Source: Methanobacteriota archaeon (GTDB lineage Archaea > Thermoplasmatota > Poseidoniia > Poseidoniales > Thalassarchaeaceae). Taken from it: a DNA stretch of 19,114 nt. Location: positions 6,596-25,709 of the forward strand of contig PBWO01000005.1 in assembly GCA_002727275.1 (NCBI GenBank). The letters run 5' to 3'. Shown piece by piece: positions 8,190-15,363 of this stretch. The position numbers and the translations under genes were made by a program. Each line of letters starts with the position of its first letter. Position 1 is the first letter of the stretch. Under the pieces are notes generated by a model. It was not told where the DNA came from and did no database searches. It saw only the letters and a program-made list of their open reading frames with translations.

Positions 8190-8935
8190 CCCTCATCCCA
8201 CCATTCCCATCCGGGTTTAGATTCCTCATTCTCAATCTCTTCTTGTTCTACTGGTTCGCTTCCATGTGATTGCCCAGTTTCTGCAAACGGATCTGGGATT
8301 TCCTCTTCAGGACTTGCCCCAATACCGTGATATTGTCGATACAACTCATCGGTTGTGGGTAGCCTACCTTGGTTGTCCAGCACTACAGGAACATTCCCCT
8401 TGTCTCGTCTCCCCCACCCAATCAACGCCAGAACTAACCCAATTATTCCGAAAACCGGACCCAGACAGCAACCAAACATCATCACAACGAACCATGGTTT
8501 TGTGAATAGAGCGGCCTGTGCCGACACATCATCCACGAACCACAACACCGTTGTACCATCATTATGCAGAGTATATTCTCCAGCCGCCGAAGACCTGAAC
8601 ACTCTCACTGGAACATACGAGGCACCATCCTCTCCGGTCCTTGCAATATCGAATGAGGTGGGATCCGAACCCCGATCTTCTTGTCCTTCAGAATCTAAAA
8701 GCCTGAGATCTACACTATCGTCCCCTTCCAATCTAAGCGCGACATACTCACCTAGCGCTGCAATCTCTACTTCACCACTCTCTCCTGGCCCAAGCTCCAG
8801 CATATGACTCTGAGCAGGGTCTAATTCCTCAAACATCGATGGCATTGCATTGTAGTAGGAAACCACTCCGATTAGTAGCAATACAACCGAGACTCCAGTC
8901 AGGCGCTTGGCCCACTGCAATATCGCCTCAGTCAT
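8186..8935 (-). CDS. Membrane protein with extracellular beta domain and acidic cytoplasmic tail
   Basis: 249 residues, not recognised as a named family. Residues 11-30 (LTGVSVVLLLIGVVSYYNA) are a first TM helix. Residues 45-135 look like a small beta-sandwich (GESGEVEIAALGEYVALRLEG, later SAAGEYTLHNDG), similar in feel to pre-peptidase or PPC-like domains. Residues 148-175 form a second, glycine-rich TM helix (CCLGPVFGIIGLVLALIGWG). The last 75 residues are cytoplasmic, strongly acidic and Pro-rich, ending in KPGWEWWDEG. Both termini are predicted inside. It lies 38 bases after top6A on the same strand and may be read through from the top6 operon, but no functional link to topoisomerase is evident. 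Its stop overlaps that of the opposing small membrane protein by four bases. Confidence 0.75.
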   Translation of the reverse strand: MTEAILQWAKRLTGVSVVLLLIGVVSYYNAMPSMFEELDPAQSHMLELGPGESGEVEIAALGEYVALRLEGDDSVDLRLLDSEGQEDRGSDPTSFDIARTGEDGASYVPVRVFRSSAAGEYTLHNDGTTVLWFVDDVSAQAALFTKPWFVVMMFGCCLGPVFGIIGLVLALIGWGRRDKGNVPVVLDNQGRLPTTDELYRQYHGIGASPEEEIPDPFAETGQSHGSEPVEQEEIENEESKPGWEWWDEG

Positions 8936-8973
8936 GGGTGCAGGCAGGGAATCCTCGATATCAGGCTTCTGAA

Positions 8974-10086
8974 TCAGTATCCAAGACCGATATCGGGATG
9001 AGCTAACTTCTCCGGCAGGTAAGTATCGGTCACGAAATCCAAGCCGTACTTAGCGAGAGACTGTTGCTCAGACTTCTTTCCTAGTTCTTTCATCAAATCA
9101 ATCTGCTGCTGCCACCATCCCGAGGAGAAACGCGGGTCACTCAACTCCGCTTCCAGCGCCCCAATATCCTGCTTCGACAAATCGTCACTGGGTAGATCGT
9201 ATGCCAGAATATCATCAGCCGTGATTCCCAGATAGACCGCTCCCTTTGTTGCGAGATATTCGGAAATATGAGCGGTTTTAATCGCCCCATAAGCGATACT
9301 AGCGAAGATTCTGAACGACCAAGGATCACAGTCTGCGAACACCACGATTGGCTTGCCCCACTCTTCACTCATCCTCCTCATGATTCGTCTAGTCGAGCGG
9401 GCCGGCTGTCCTTTGAGGTGAATCAGTGCACAACGCGCCTCCTCATCGAAACCATTCTCGACCAATCGGTCAAACATACCACCAGTCTCTATGGCCATGA
9501 CAAAGTCAATATCTTCTTCAATCAGACGTAATTTCTCCGACTCGACATTGTAAGGAACGCCATATCCAGAGTCTCCAACATCATCACGGCAATTGATTCG
9601 CATCCAGTCTCCGCGCCTATTCCGTTCTTCAAAGGTCACATTACCGATGATTCTAGCACCATCTTCCTCCGGTCTGAGCTTGAAATCCTCACGCAGACAC
9701 TTGGTCACTATTTCTAGGTCTTCAGCTAGGTTGTTACTCTCGTTCTGAGAGTGGAACTTACCGTTACCCCAGGCTTCTGAGATGTAGTACATCTCTCTTA
9801 GGGTGGATGACTTGCCGCTGTTGATCATCTCCTCAATGAACTCAGTTACATGAAGCGAGCGCAATAATTGGCGAGCTGAACCCAGACTACTGGCATCGCG
9901 CACAGTCTTTTTCTTACCGTATTTGTAGACACCCAACCTGTCATCAAATCCGATATTGCTCTTTGTTCTAACCGGCAAAGTCATCGTTGGTGCAACGCCC
10001 TTCAACATCTTGTTGTGCATCTCTGCTGCCACATTGTGCAAAGCCTCGATGACATCCTCCTTCGGCTTGCTGCCACTGGTACTCAT
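8974..10086 (-). CDS. top6A: DNA topoisomerase VI subunit A (Spo11-like)
   Basis: DNA-cleaving subunit of the type IIB topoisomerase, which makes a two-base staggered double-strand break through a tyrosyl-DNA link and passes a second duplex through it. At 370 residues the length is normal. The CAP/winged-helix part holds the catalytic motif TLREMYY at 95-101; by analogy with Spo11 the second tyrosine (Y101) is the nucleophile. The TOPRIM domain (about 190-330) has the metal-binding glutamate in AIETGGMFDRL (E200) and the DxD pair in FADCDPWS (D252, D254). All residues needed for activity are seen. The ATG overlaps the top6B stop as ATGA, so the two are translationally coupled, with a GGGGGTGG ribosome binding site inside the end of top6B. 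Identification is secure. Confidence 0.97.
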   Translation of the reverse strand: MSTSGSKPKEDVIEALHNVAAEMHNKMLKGVAPTMTLPVRTKSNIGFDDRLGVYKYGKKKTVRDASSLGSARQLLRSLHVTEFIEEMINSGKSSTLREMYYISEAWGNGKFHSQNESNNLAEDLEIVTKCLREDFKLRPEEDGARIIGNVTFEERNRRGDWMRINCRDDVGDSGYGVPYNVESEKLRLIEEDIDFVMAIETGGMFDRLVENGFDEEARCALIHLKGQPARSTRRIMRRMSEEWGKPIVVFADCDPWSFRIFASIAYGAIKTAHISEYLATKGAVYLGITADDILAYDLPSDDLSKQDIGALEAELSDPRFSSGWWQQQIDLMKELGKKSEQQSLAKYGLDFVTDTYLPEKLAHPDIGLGY

Positions 10087-12158
10087 TCATCCACCCCCTG
10101 ATCGATAACTAGGGAGCCGTAATCTGGCTCACTATCAATCTCTGAATCCCTCTCTTCAATCGAATCGGCCCTCTCGGCCAAACCCTCAACAATCGGATCT
10201 TCTCTCAATTGTGCCTCTTCGACGGCTGCATCCAAAGCCTCGCGATTCCGCATCTCCTCTAACAATTTCTCATCTATCCTATTGGCTCCGATGATATCCT
10301 TTGATCCGCGGAAGAATATCTCAGTATCACTCCAGTCCCCTTTGCTCAGACCGGACAAAGTGAATGAGATGGTTGCGGATGAACCAGGGTCGAGGGTATC
10401 GAGCCTCCAAGCCCAGAGCCCTCGCGCCTCTTTTCTTCCTCCAAGGGGATTGTCCTCCATTCTCACCGTCTCAGATTCTGGCCATTTAGCGAGGATTGTG
10501 TACGCTCTGGCTCTAGTCGTATAGTTGAACACGACGATGTCACAGGTTGCGAGCTTACGCTCACTATCCCAACCCAACTCCTCTTCACAGAATACATCAT
10601 CCATAATCTGAGTAATAACCGGAGCCAAATCAGGCTCTTCCCTGCCTAGCAACTCTGAGGACTTCTTTGAAATCTCAGGCAGTATGATGTTGATCAACTC
10701 GAACTTTTCTCGTGCCTTCTTTCTTTGTGAGCTCTTCTTCAGATGCCCCTTTAGGCCACGACCGACCTCAAGCAATGCTCGCCGAATTTCTTCAAGCACC
10801 TCTTCGTTCGAGGCGACAGCCTCCTTGGCCTCGCTGGTGAATTGTACATTTGTCGAGGCGAGATGAACTAGAACGGCGGCAGGACCTTTGGGTATGCCCT
10901 TGCCACCAGGTTGATCGAGTCCGTACCTCTTCCAATCTACAGCCTCAATAGCCTTCGTCAGCAAACAGCCCCCTTGCTGGTACATTAAGGGGACTCGGTT
11001 TGCAAATCTGAGTATCTCAATCGGACTGTCGGAAGCTAAATCTCCTCCGAAAACTAACCCCACCTCGATTTGGAATGGATTGCCTTGACTTACACGCGGC
11101 TCCCTTGTCACAGTTGATGCGAAGCGGGAATCAATCGCTTTCGAGAGCCCCTTCTTGATCAACAAATCCTCAATTGGAGACAAACAGTCTGTAGGTGGAT
11201 TCAGGAGCTTGATATTCTGGAATGAGTCCAATACTCTCTGAGCCTCCTCGGCCTTGATTCTGCGAGGTTGCCTGCTCTCTTCCAATTCCGATTTACTCAG
11301 AATCTCTCTAGCGGCTCGCATACTGACACCCGAGAAGTTGTGACGAAGGAAAGAAGTCATCTTCCTCTCTTCGGCCTCTCTCAACATCCTCTGCAGGGTG
11401 CCGAGATGAATTCCATGTGGGTGCGGTTTAATTTCCTTAACCACAGTAGGCAAACGATCTGTGGTTCGCGGCCAATGACCTTCTTCGATTACATCACCAT
11501 CTTGATCTCGCACAACTAGGCTGATTGATGCGTGTGGGTTGACAATCGAAGTCATTCTCAGATACTGGTAGACCGACTGACGACCTCTTTGGTACTTGGC
11601 CTTCATCTCGGTCCTGATTCTGAGGCCATGTGCGACCTCTTCACCAGTCAACTGATCGAGCCATACATCTCTTCGCTCACCTGATTTGATGGCCTTGTTC
11701 TTGCGGGTATCAATACCAAGATCGACATAGACTGCCGAAGACTCTCCCTTAACCTTCGAGATGACACTGGTTTTACCCCCAGTGGTTAGTTGGGAGTACA
11801 TCACTACGCCTGTGATTCCAATCCCCTGCTGACCCCTTGTTTGACGTATGGCGTGGAACCTAGAGCCTAGGAGGAACTTACCGAATACATGCTCGATTGC
11901 ACCGCGTGGAATACCCGGACCATTGTCTTGAGAGATTAATTCTAATCGATCCCCTTTGAGCCGATTTATTTCGACTTTGATGTCTGGAAGAATTCTCTCT
12001 TCCTCACACGCATCGAGAGAATTGTCGACGGCTTCTTTCACAGCAGTAATTACCGATCTCTGAAGAGAATCGAATCCGAGGAAGTGTTTATTCTTCTCGA
12101 AAAATTCGCTGATTGCTATTTGCTTCTGCTTACTGGGCGGTGGATTTTCCTCACTCAT
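10083..12158 (-). CDS. top6B: DNA topoisomerase VI subunit B (GHKL ATPase)
   Basis: ATP-driven clamp subunit of topoisomerase VI. Counting from the ATG at 12158 the protein has 691 residues. The GHKL fold is complete: N-box KEAVDNSLDACEE (41-53, Mg-binding Asn46), G1 box DNGPGIP (78-84), and the lid/G2 region GKFLLGSRF...GQQGIG (to 114). A helix-two-turn-helix region follows, then the transducer domain, with FTSEAKEAVAS holding the likely ATP-contacting switch lysine and a long charged helix that docks on subunit A. A beta-sandwich-like part (TRARAYTILAKWPE onward) precedes a highly charged tail of about 60 residues, mostly Glu and Asp, with little expected structure. The start is chosen because GGAGGG lies six bases before it; an in-frame ATG at 12185 has no such site. 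It is coupled to top6A by a four-base overlap. Confidence 0.97.
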   Translation of the reverse strand: MSEENPPPSKQKQIAISEFFEKNKHFLGFDSLQRSVITAVKEAVDNSLDACEEERILPDIKVEINRLKGDRLELISQDNGPGIPRGAIEHVFGKFLLGSRFHAIRQTRGQQGIGITGVVMYSQLTTGGKTSVISKVKGESSAVYVDLGIDTRKNKAIKSGERRDVWLDQLTGEEVAHGLRIRTEMKAKYQRGRQSVYQYLRMTSIVNPHASISLVVRDQDGDVIEEGHWPRTTDRLPTVVKEIKPHPHGIHLGTLQRMLREAEERKMTSFLRHNFSGVSMRAAREILSKSELEESRQPRRIKAEEAQRVLDSFQNIKLLNPPTDCLSPIEDLLIKKGLSKAIDSRFASTVTREPRVSQGNPFQIEVGLVFGGDLASDSPIEILRFANRVPLMYQQGGCLLTKAIEAVDWKRYGLDQPGGKGIPKGPAAVLVHLASTNVQFTSEAKEAVASNEEVLEEIRRALLEVGRGLKGHLKKSSQRKKAREKFELINIILPEISKKSSELLGREEPDLAPVITQIMDDVFCEEELGWDSERKLATCDIVVFNYTTRARAYTILAKWPESETVRMEDNPLGGRKEARGLWAWRLDTLDPGSSATISFTLSGLSKGDWSDTEIFFRGSKDIIGANRIDEKLLEEMRNREALDAAVEEAQLREDPIVEGLAERADSIEERDSEIDSEPDYGSLVIDQGVDE

Positions 12159-12164
12159 TTGCAA

Positions 12165-12200
12165 CCCTCCATCAGGTCCTCCCATGCCCGAATGGCATAG
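12165..12200 (-). promoter_or_regulatory. Leader of top6B: ribosome binding site and small hairpin
   Basis: The minus strand reads GGAGGG at 12170-12165, six bases before the ATG at 12158. Just upstream, 12184-12198 forms ATGCC-ATTCG-GGCAT, a five-base stem that a G-U and a G-C pair could lengthen to seven. The hairpin holds the alternative upstream ATG. It could mark the end of the aconitase message or shape the leader of top6B, but there is no U-tract after it. Confidence 0.4.
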
Positions 12201-12239
12201 GGCCTCTTTTGGATGAGAGACCCCGTACTAGGGACGCTC

Positions 12240-14237
12240 TTAACTCTGTGCAAACAAATCGGGATGCCAAGCAGTAATCTTGCCCATGAAAGCACTAGCC
12301 ATGACGGTTAGCGGACTTGCGAGGTACAGTCTGCCCGGGCCCGAACGACCTTGGAAATTGCGATTTATCGCAGACACGGTCACTTGGTCCTCTAGTTCAG
12401 AAACCCCCGGTCCGGCGCCGATGCAAGCGCCACAACCTGGATCAATGAGTTTCACACCAGCGCGTTCGAACAACTCACTCCACCCATTCTGCTCTGACAA
12501 ATCCTTGACGGCCTTCGAACCAAATTGAATGTAACAATCTACACCCTCTGAGACGGTTAATCCAGCTTCCAAAGCAGCCCGTGTAACCATTGCATAGTAT
12601 GCAAAATCATCATCTTTCCCAGCGGTGCAAGAGCCGGCGTATGCGATGTCGATCTTCACATCTCCCAAGTCCTCAATGTATGCTCCGTTTGTTGGGTCGG
12701 ACGGGATTCCAGCATCCGGGTCCCCAGGGTGTGCTACCATTGGACGAATTGCAGACAGATCAATTGTATGCACTCCTCCATGGTATACTGCATTCTCGTC
12801 TGGAAGGATGAAAGCAGAACGAATCTCTTCTTCAGTCAAATCATTCCTCCTTTCCAATAACCACTTGACAGTCAAATCGTCGGGCTCGCAAATTCCAGTC
12901 TTCGCTGAACACTCCGTTGCCATGTTGCATAGAGTCGCTCTCTCATCCATTGATAGCGAAGCTAAACCGACCCCTCCAAACTCCATTGAACGATCGAGAG
13001 TGTCGGATTGGGATGCGTATTTCCAGAGGATGTGCAGAATAACATCCTTGGCAGTACACCCGGGATCTAGACTTCCAACCAATTCGAAGCGGATGCTTTC
13101 TGGAACCTTAACGAATGCGAATTGGTTGTGGACCAAGTTAGCGTATTCCGTCGAACCCACTCCATATGTCAGAGCATTACTGGCGCCCCCCATACAGGTG
13201 TGGCTATCCGTCGCCTGAATGAAGTCGCCCACATCGATGAATTCCTCACGTGCAACTTGGTGACAAATGCCGGGACTTACTCCGTCAACAGCCGAATAAT
13301 CCCTCACGCCCGTATGTTGCTGGAATGAAACCTGCAAGTCTCGTAAGGTCTGAATCTTGTCCTCAAACCGAGCGAACCTTGCGACACCAGTTGCATACAA
13401 CAAATGGTCCTCAAACACCGCGAACTTTGGGGGGTTTGGTAATGAGTAATCTTCACCATATTCGGCAGCAAGGAAGCTGTGTACCTGAGCAGTAGTGAAT
13501 TCGTGAGAATACCCTCCATCGACTTGCGCCAGCACAGCATCTCCTGGCCTGACATAACCACGCATTCCATTCTGACCGAGTAATTTGTTGGAAATCATCT
13601 TCTCCGCCATTGTCATTGGAACTTGCTCGGCACTAACTGCGGGCAATGTTACATCCCCGGCCTTCAATCGCTTAGCAAAGGGGAAGATTCCACCATTCTC
13701 TACAATTAGTTGAGTTACTAGATCGTATTTACCTGTGAACTCGCCTAGGTTGATACTCTCTCCATTTTGCAATCTTTCAAGCATCACATGGTCACCCATC
13801 AACTGACCGAGGTTGATGTTGTTCCGCTCGTGTATTGGGGCAAAAGAAGCAGCAATCACAATCCTAATTCCAGACCATCTCTCACATTGAGCAGCGGTCT
13901 CCCTGCTACTTCCTGTTCCCTTTCGATGACCACTGACTATGACTTCGAATCCGCCGTCCATCAATGCTCGCGATTCAAAGACACGACGGCCTTCGTGTAT
14001 CAGCCCAGCATATGCATTCTCTGCCAGTATAGCAGGATCGTGATCGAAGCATACCCAAGCAGGAGTCATTACATCGGTGTTAATGTCATCCAGAAGGTCA
14101 TCGATCCTCAGATCCTCCATCCGCAAATTGAGTCCTTCATAGAGCTGTTTTCGGATAAGATCCAGATCCTTAGTCAGAAAGAGCACTCTCTTTCCAGGGG
14201 TCAGCGAAACCTGATCGGGGGGCCAATTCTCCGACAT
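12240..14237 (-). CDS. Aconitase-family [4Fe-4S] hydro-lyase with N-terminal swivel domain
   Basis: A dehydratase/hydratase of the aconitase/isopropylmalate isomerase superfamily, 665 residues. A LeuD-like swivel domain comes first (about 45-190): DDINTDVMTPA (50-60) matches the LeuD opening and GTGSSRETAA (107-116) is the substrate-binding SSRE loop, followed by IRIVIAASFAPI. The LeuC-like catalytic part follows (about 230-650): DSHTCMGG (344-351), GSCTAGK (535-541) with cluster ligand C537, DPGCGACIG (599-607) with C602 and C605, and NRNFQGRSG (625-633). All three cluster cysteines are present. The order, swivel before catalytic part, resembles AcnB but without its N-terminal HEAT-like domain; it is opposite to AcnA. 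The substrate cannot be decided: citrate/isocitrate, homocitrate or isopropylmalate are possible. GGTGAG at 14248-14243 lies five bases before the ATG. It is divergent from tfb and precedes top6B by 81 bases. Confidence 0.88.
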   Translation of the reverse strand: MSENWPPDQVSLTPGKRVLFLTKDLDLIRKQLYEGLNLRMEDLRIDDLLDDINTDVMTPAWVCFDHDPAILAENAYAGLIHEGRRVFESRALMDGGFEVIVSGHRKGTGSSRETAAQCERWSGIRIVIAASFAPIHERNNINLGQLMGDHVMLERLQNGESINLGEFTGKYDLVTQLIVENGGIFPFAKRLKAGDVTLPAVSAEQVPMTMAEKMISNKLLGQNGMRGYVRPGDAVLAQVDGGYSHEFTTAQVHSFLAAEYGEDYSLPNPPKFAVFEDHLLYATGVARFARFEDKIQTLRDLQVSFQQHTGVRDYSAVDGVSPGICHQVAREEFIDVGDFIQATDSHTCMGGASNALTYGVGSTEYANLVHNQFAFVKVPESIRFELVGSLDPGCTAKDVILHILWKYASQSDTLDRSMEFGGVGLASLSMDERATLCNMATECSAKTGICEPDDLTVKWLLERRNDLTEEEIRSAFILPDENAVYHGGVHTIDLSAIRPMVAHPGDPDAGIPSDPTNGAYIEDLGDVKIDIAYAGSCTAGKDDDFAYYAMVTRAALEAGLTVSEGVDCYIQFGSKAVKDLSEQNGWSELFERAGVKLIDPGCGACIGAGPGVSELEDQVTVSAINRNFQGRSGPGRLYLASPLTVMASAFMGKITAWHPDLFAQS

Positions 14238-14358
14238 ACACTCTCACCGTCCTCAGTCTACGTCAATACAGGGCTCTATTTCATTATTCTCAATAACCAA
14301 ATTTGAGCGTAATGGCTCCCAGTGTAACGATTTAATTACTTTTTATTATACTGTCACG

Positions 14359-14367
14359 CTTAAATAA
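14359..14367 (+). promoter_or_regulatory. TATA box of tfb
   Basis: CTTAAATAA agrees with archaeal TATA elements. The expected start of transcription is about 25 bases downstream, near 14389, leaving a leader of about 29 bases with GGTGAT at 14409-14414 as the ribosome binding site before the ATG at 14418. Confidence 0.6.
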
Positions 14368-14388
14368 CATGGTCTTTCGGGTTTTATT

Positions 14389-14406
14389 ACCTTTGCTAGC
14401 GAAGGT
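14389..14406. repeat. Near-perfect 18-base palindrome at the predicted tfb transcription start
   Basis: ACCTTTGCTAGCGAAGGT is self-complementary except for one pair, which as RNA would still be a G-U pair. It begins 21 bases after the TATA box, so it covers the start site and the beginning of the leader. It is a good candidate operator, or an RNA hairpin just before the ribosome binding site. Confidence 0.5.
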
Positions 14407-14417
14407 AGGGTGATGGA

Positions 14418-15353
14418 ATGGCAAATGATGATGGCTATTTGGTTGAAGACACAGTGAAATGCAATGAATGCGGAAGCAGGAATCTGAACAGAGACGAGAC
14501 CCGCGGAGAGGTCGTCTGTGAGGATTGTGGACTGGTTCTAGAAGACAATGTAATCGATCAGGGCGCTGAATGGCGCGTGTTCAGCCCCGAGCAGGGTGAC
14601 CAACGCGCTCGTACTGGCGCACCGATGACAGTCATGCTACACGACAAGGGACTGTCAACCGACATCGACTGGCAAAACAAGGATTACTCAGGCAAGGCAA
14701 TCTCGAGCCGCTACCGAAGCCAATTCTACAGAATGAGAAAGTGGCAGAAGCGCTCCCGTGTCAGCAACGCCACAGAAAGAAACCTCGCCATGGCTCTCGC
14801 TGAACTAGACCGCATGGCGAGCCGCCTCGACCTTCCTAAGTCGATTCGCGAGTCAGCTGCTGTGAACTACAAGAAAGCAGTCGAAGCTAGACTTATCCGC
14901 GGCCGCTCGATTGAAGGCGTCGCCGCTGCAAGCCTATACGCTGCCTGCAGACAGTGCAACAACCCACGTACTCTAGATGAGATTGGAGAGGCTAGCAGGA
15001 CCGGCCGCAAGGAGATAGGACGAACCTACAGGTTCATGGTTCGTGAACTCAAGATGAAGATCCCTCCTACCAAGCCGGAGGACTACATTCCGAGATTCTG
15101 CTCCGGTCTACACTTGGACGCTGAGGTCCAGTCGAAGGCATACGAGCTAATCGCTGCTGCCCAAGAGAAGGAACTGACTAGCGGTCGGGGCCCAACTGGA
15201 ATCGCAGCCTCAATCATCTACATCGCTAGCGTACTTTGCGGCAAGCGCAGAACCCAGCGCGAAGTTGCTGAGGTTGCTGGAGTGACTGAGGTTACAATCA
15301 GAAACCGATACAAGGAACTGATTCAGAACCTAAACATCGAACTTGAGATTTGA
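14418..15353 (+). CDS. tfb: Transcription initiation factor B (TFB)
   Basis: Archaeal homologue of TFIIB, which bridges TBP-bound promoter DNA and RNA polymerase. At 311 residues it is full length. An N-terminal zinc ribbon has C15-x2-C18 and C34-x2-C37. The B-reader/B-linker follows with the typical GAEWRVFSPEQGDQRARTGAP. Two cyclin-like repeats cover about 115-205 (with IEGVAAASLYAACRQ) and 215-305 (with PTGIAASIIYIASVL), and the last helix-turn-helix (REVAEVAGVTEVTIRNRYKEL) reads the BRE. The arrangement RxxGAPxT and the cyclin signatures are intact, so it should be functional. It stands alone, divergent from the aconitase gene and convergent with nrdJ ten bases away. Whether the genome has further tfb copies cannot be seen. 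Confidence 0.97.
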   Translation: MANDDGYLVEDTVKCNECGSRNLNRDETRGEVVCEDCGLVLEDNVIDQGAEWRVFSPEQGDQRARTGAPMTVMLHDKGLSTDIDWQNKDYSGKAISSRYRSQFYRMRKWQKRSRVSNATERNLAMALAELDRMASRLDLPKSIRESAAVNYKKAVEARLIRGRSIEGVAAASLYAACRQCNNPRTLDEIGEASRTGRKEIGRTYRFMVRELKMKIPPTKPEDYIPRFCSGLHLDAEVQSKAYELIAAAQEKELTSGRGPTGIAASIIYIASVLCGKRRTQREVAEVAGVTEVTIRNRYKELIQNLNIELEI

Positions 15354-15363
15354 GTTCAAAGAT

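Larger units (their letters stand above)
14238..14417. promoter_or_regulatory. Divergent promoter region between aconitase and tfb
   Basis: 180 bases, markedly more AT-rich than the coding sequence around it. Toward tfb, CTTAAATAA at 14359-14367 is the clearest TATA box of the window. Toward the aconitase gene, the minus strand has an AT-rich run (14325-14350, including TATAATAAAA) and a second weaker one near 14275-14295; either could be its TATA element. No small gene is apparent here. Confidence 0.55.

Noticed and set aside
8355..8807. Open frame of 150 codons on the plus strand, opposite the membrane protein gene
   Set aside because: Translation is Ser/Pro/Thr-rich without domains, and the minus-strand frame has coherent TM and beta segments.
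12625..13218. Long open frame on the plus strand inside the aconitase gene (197 codons)
   Set aside because: It is antisense to conserved, motif-bearing coding sequence and its translation has no recognisable domain; it follows from codon bias of the real gene.
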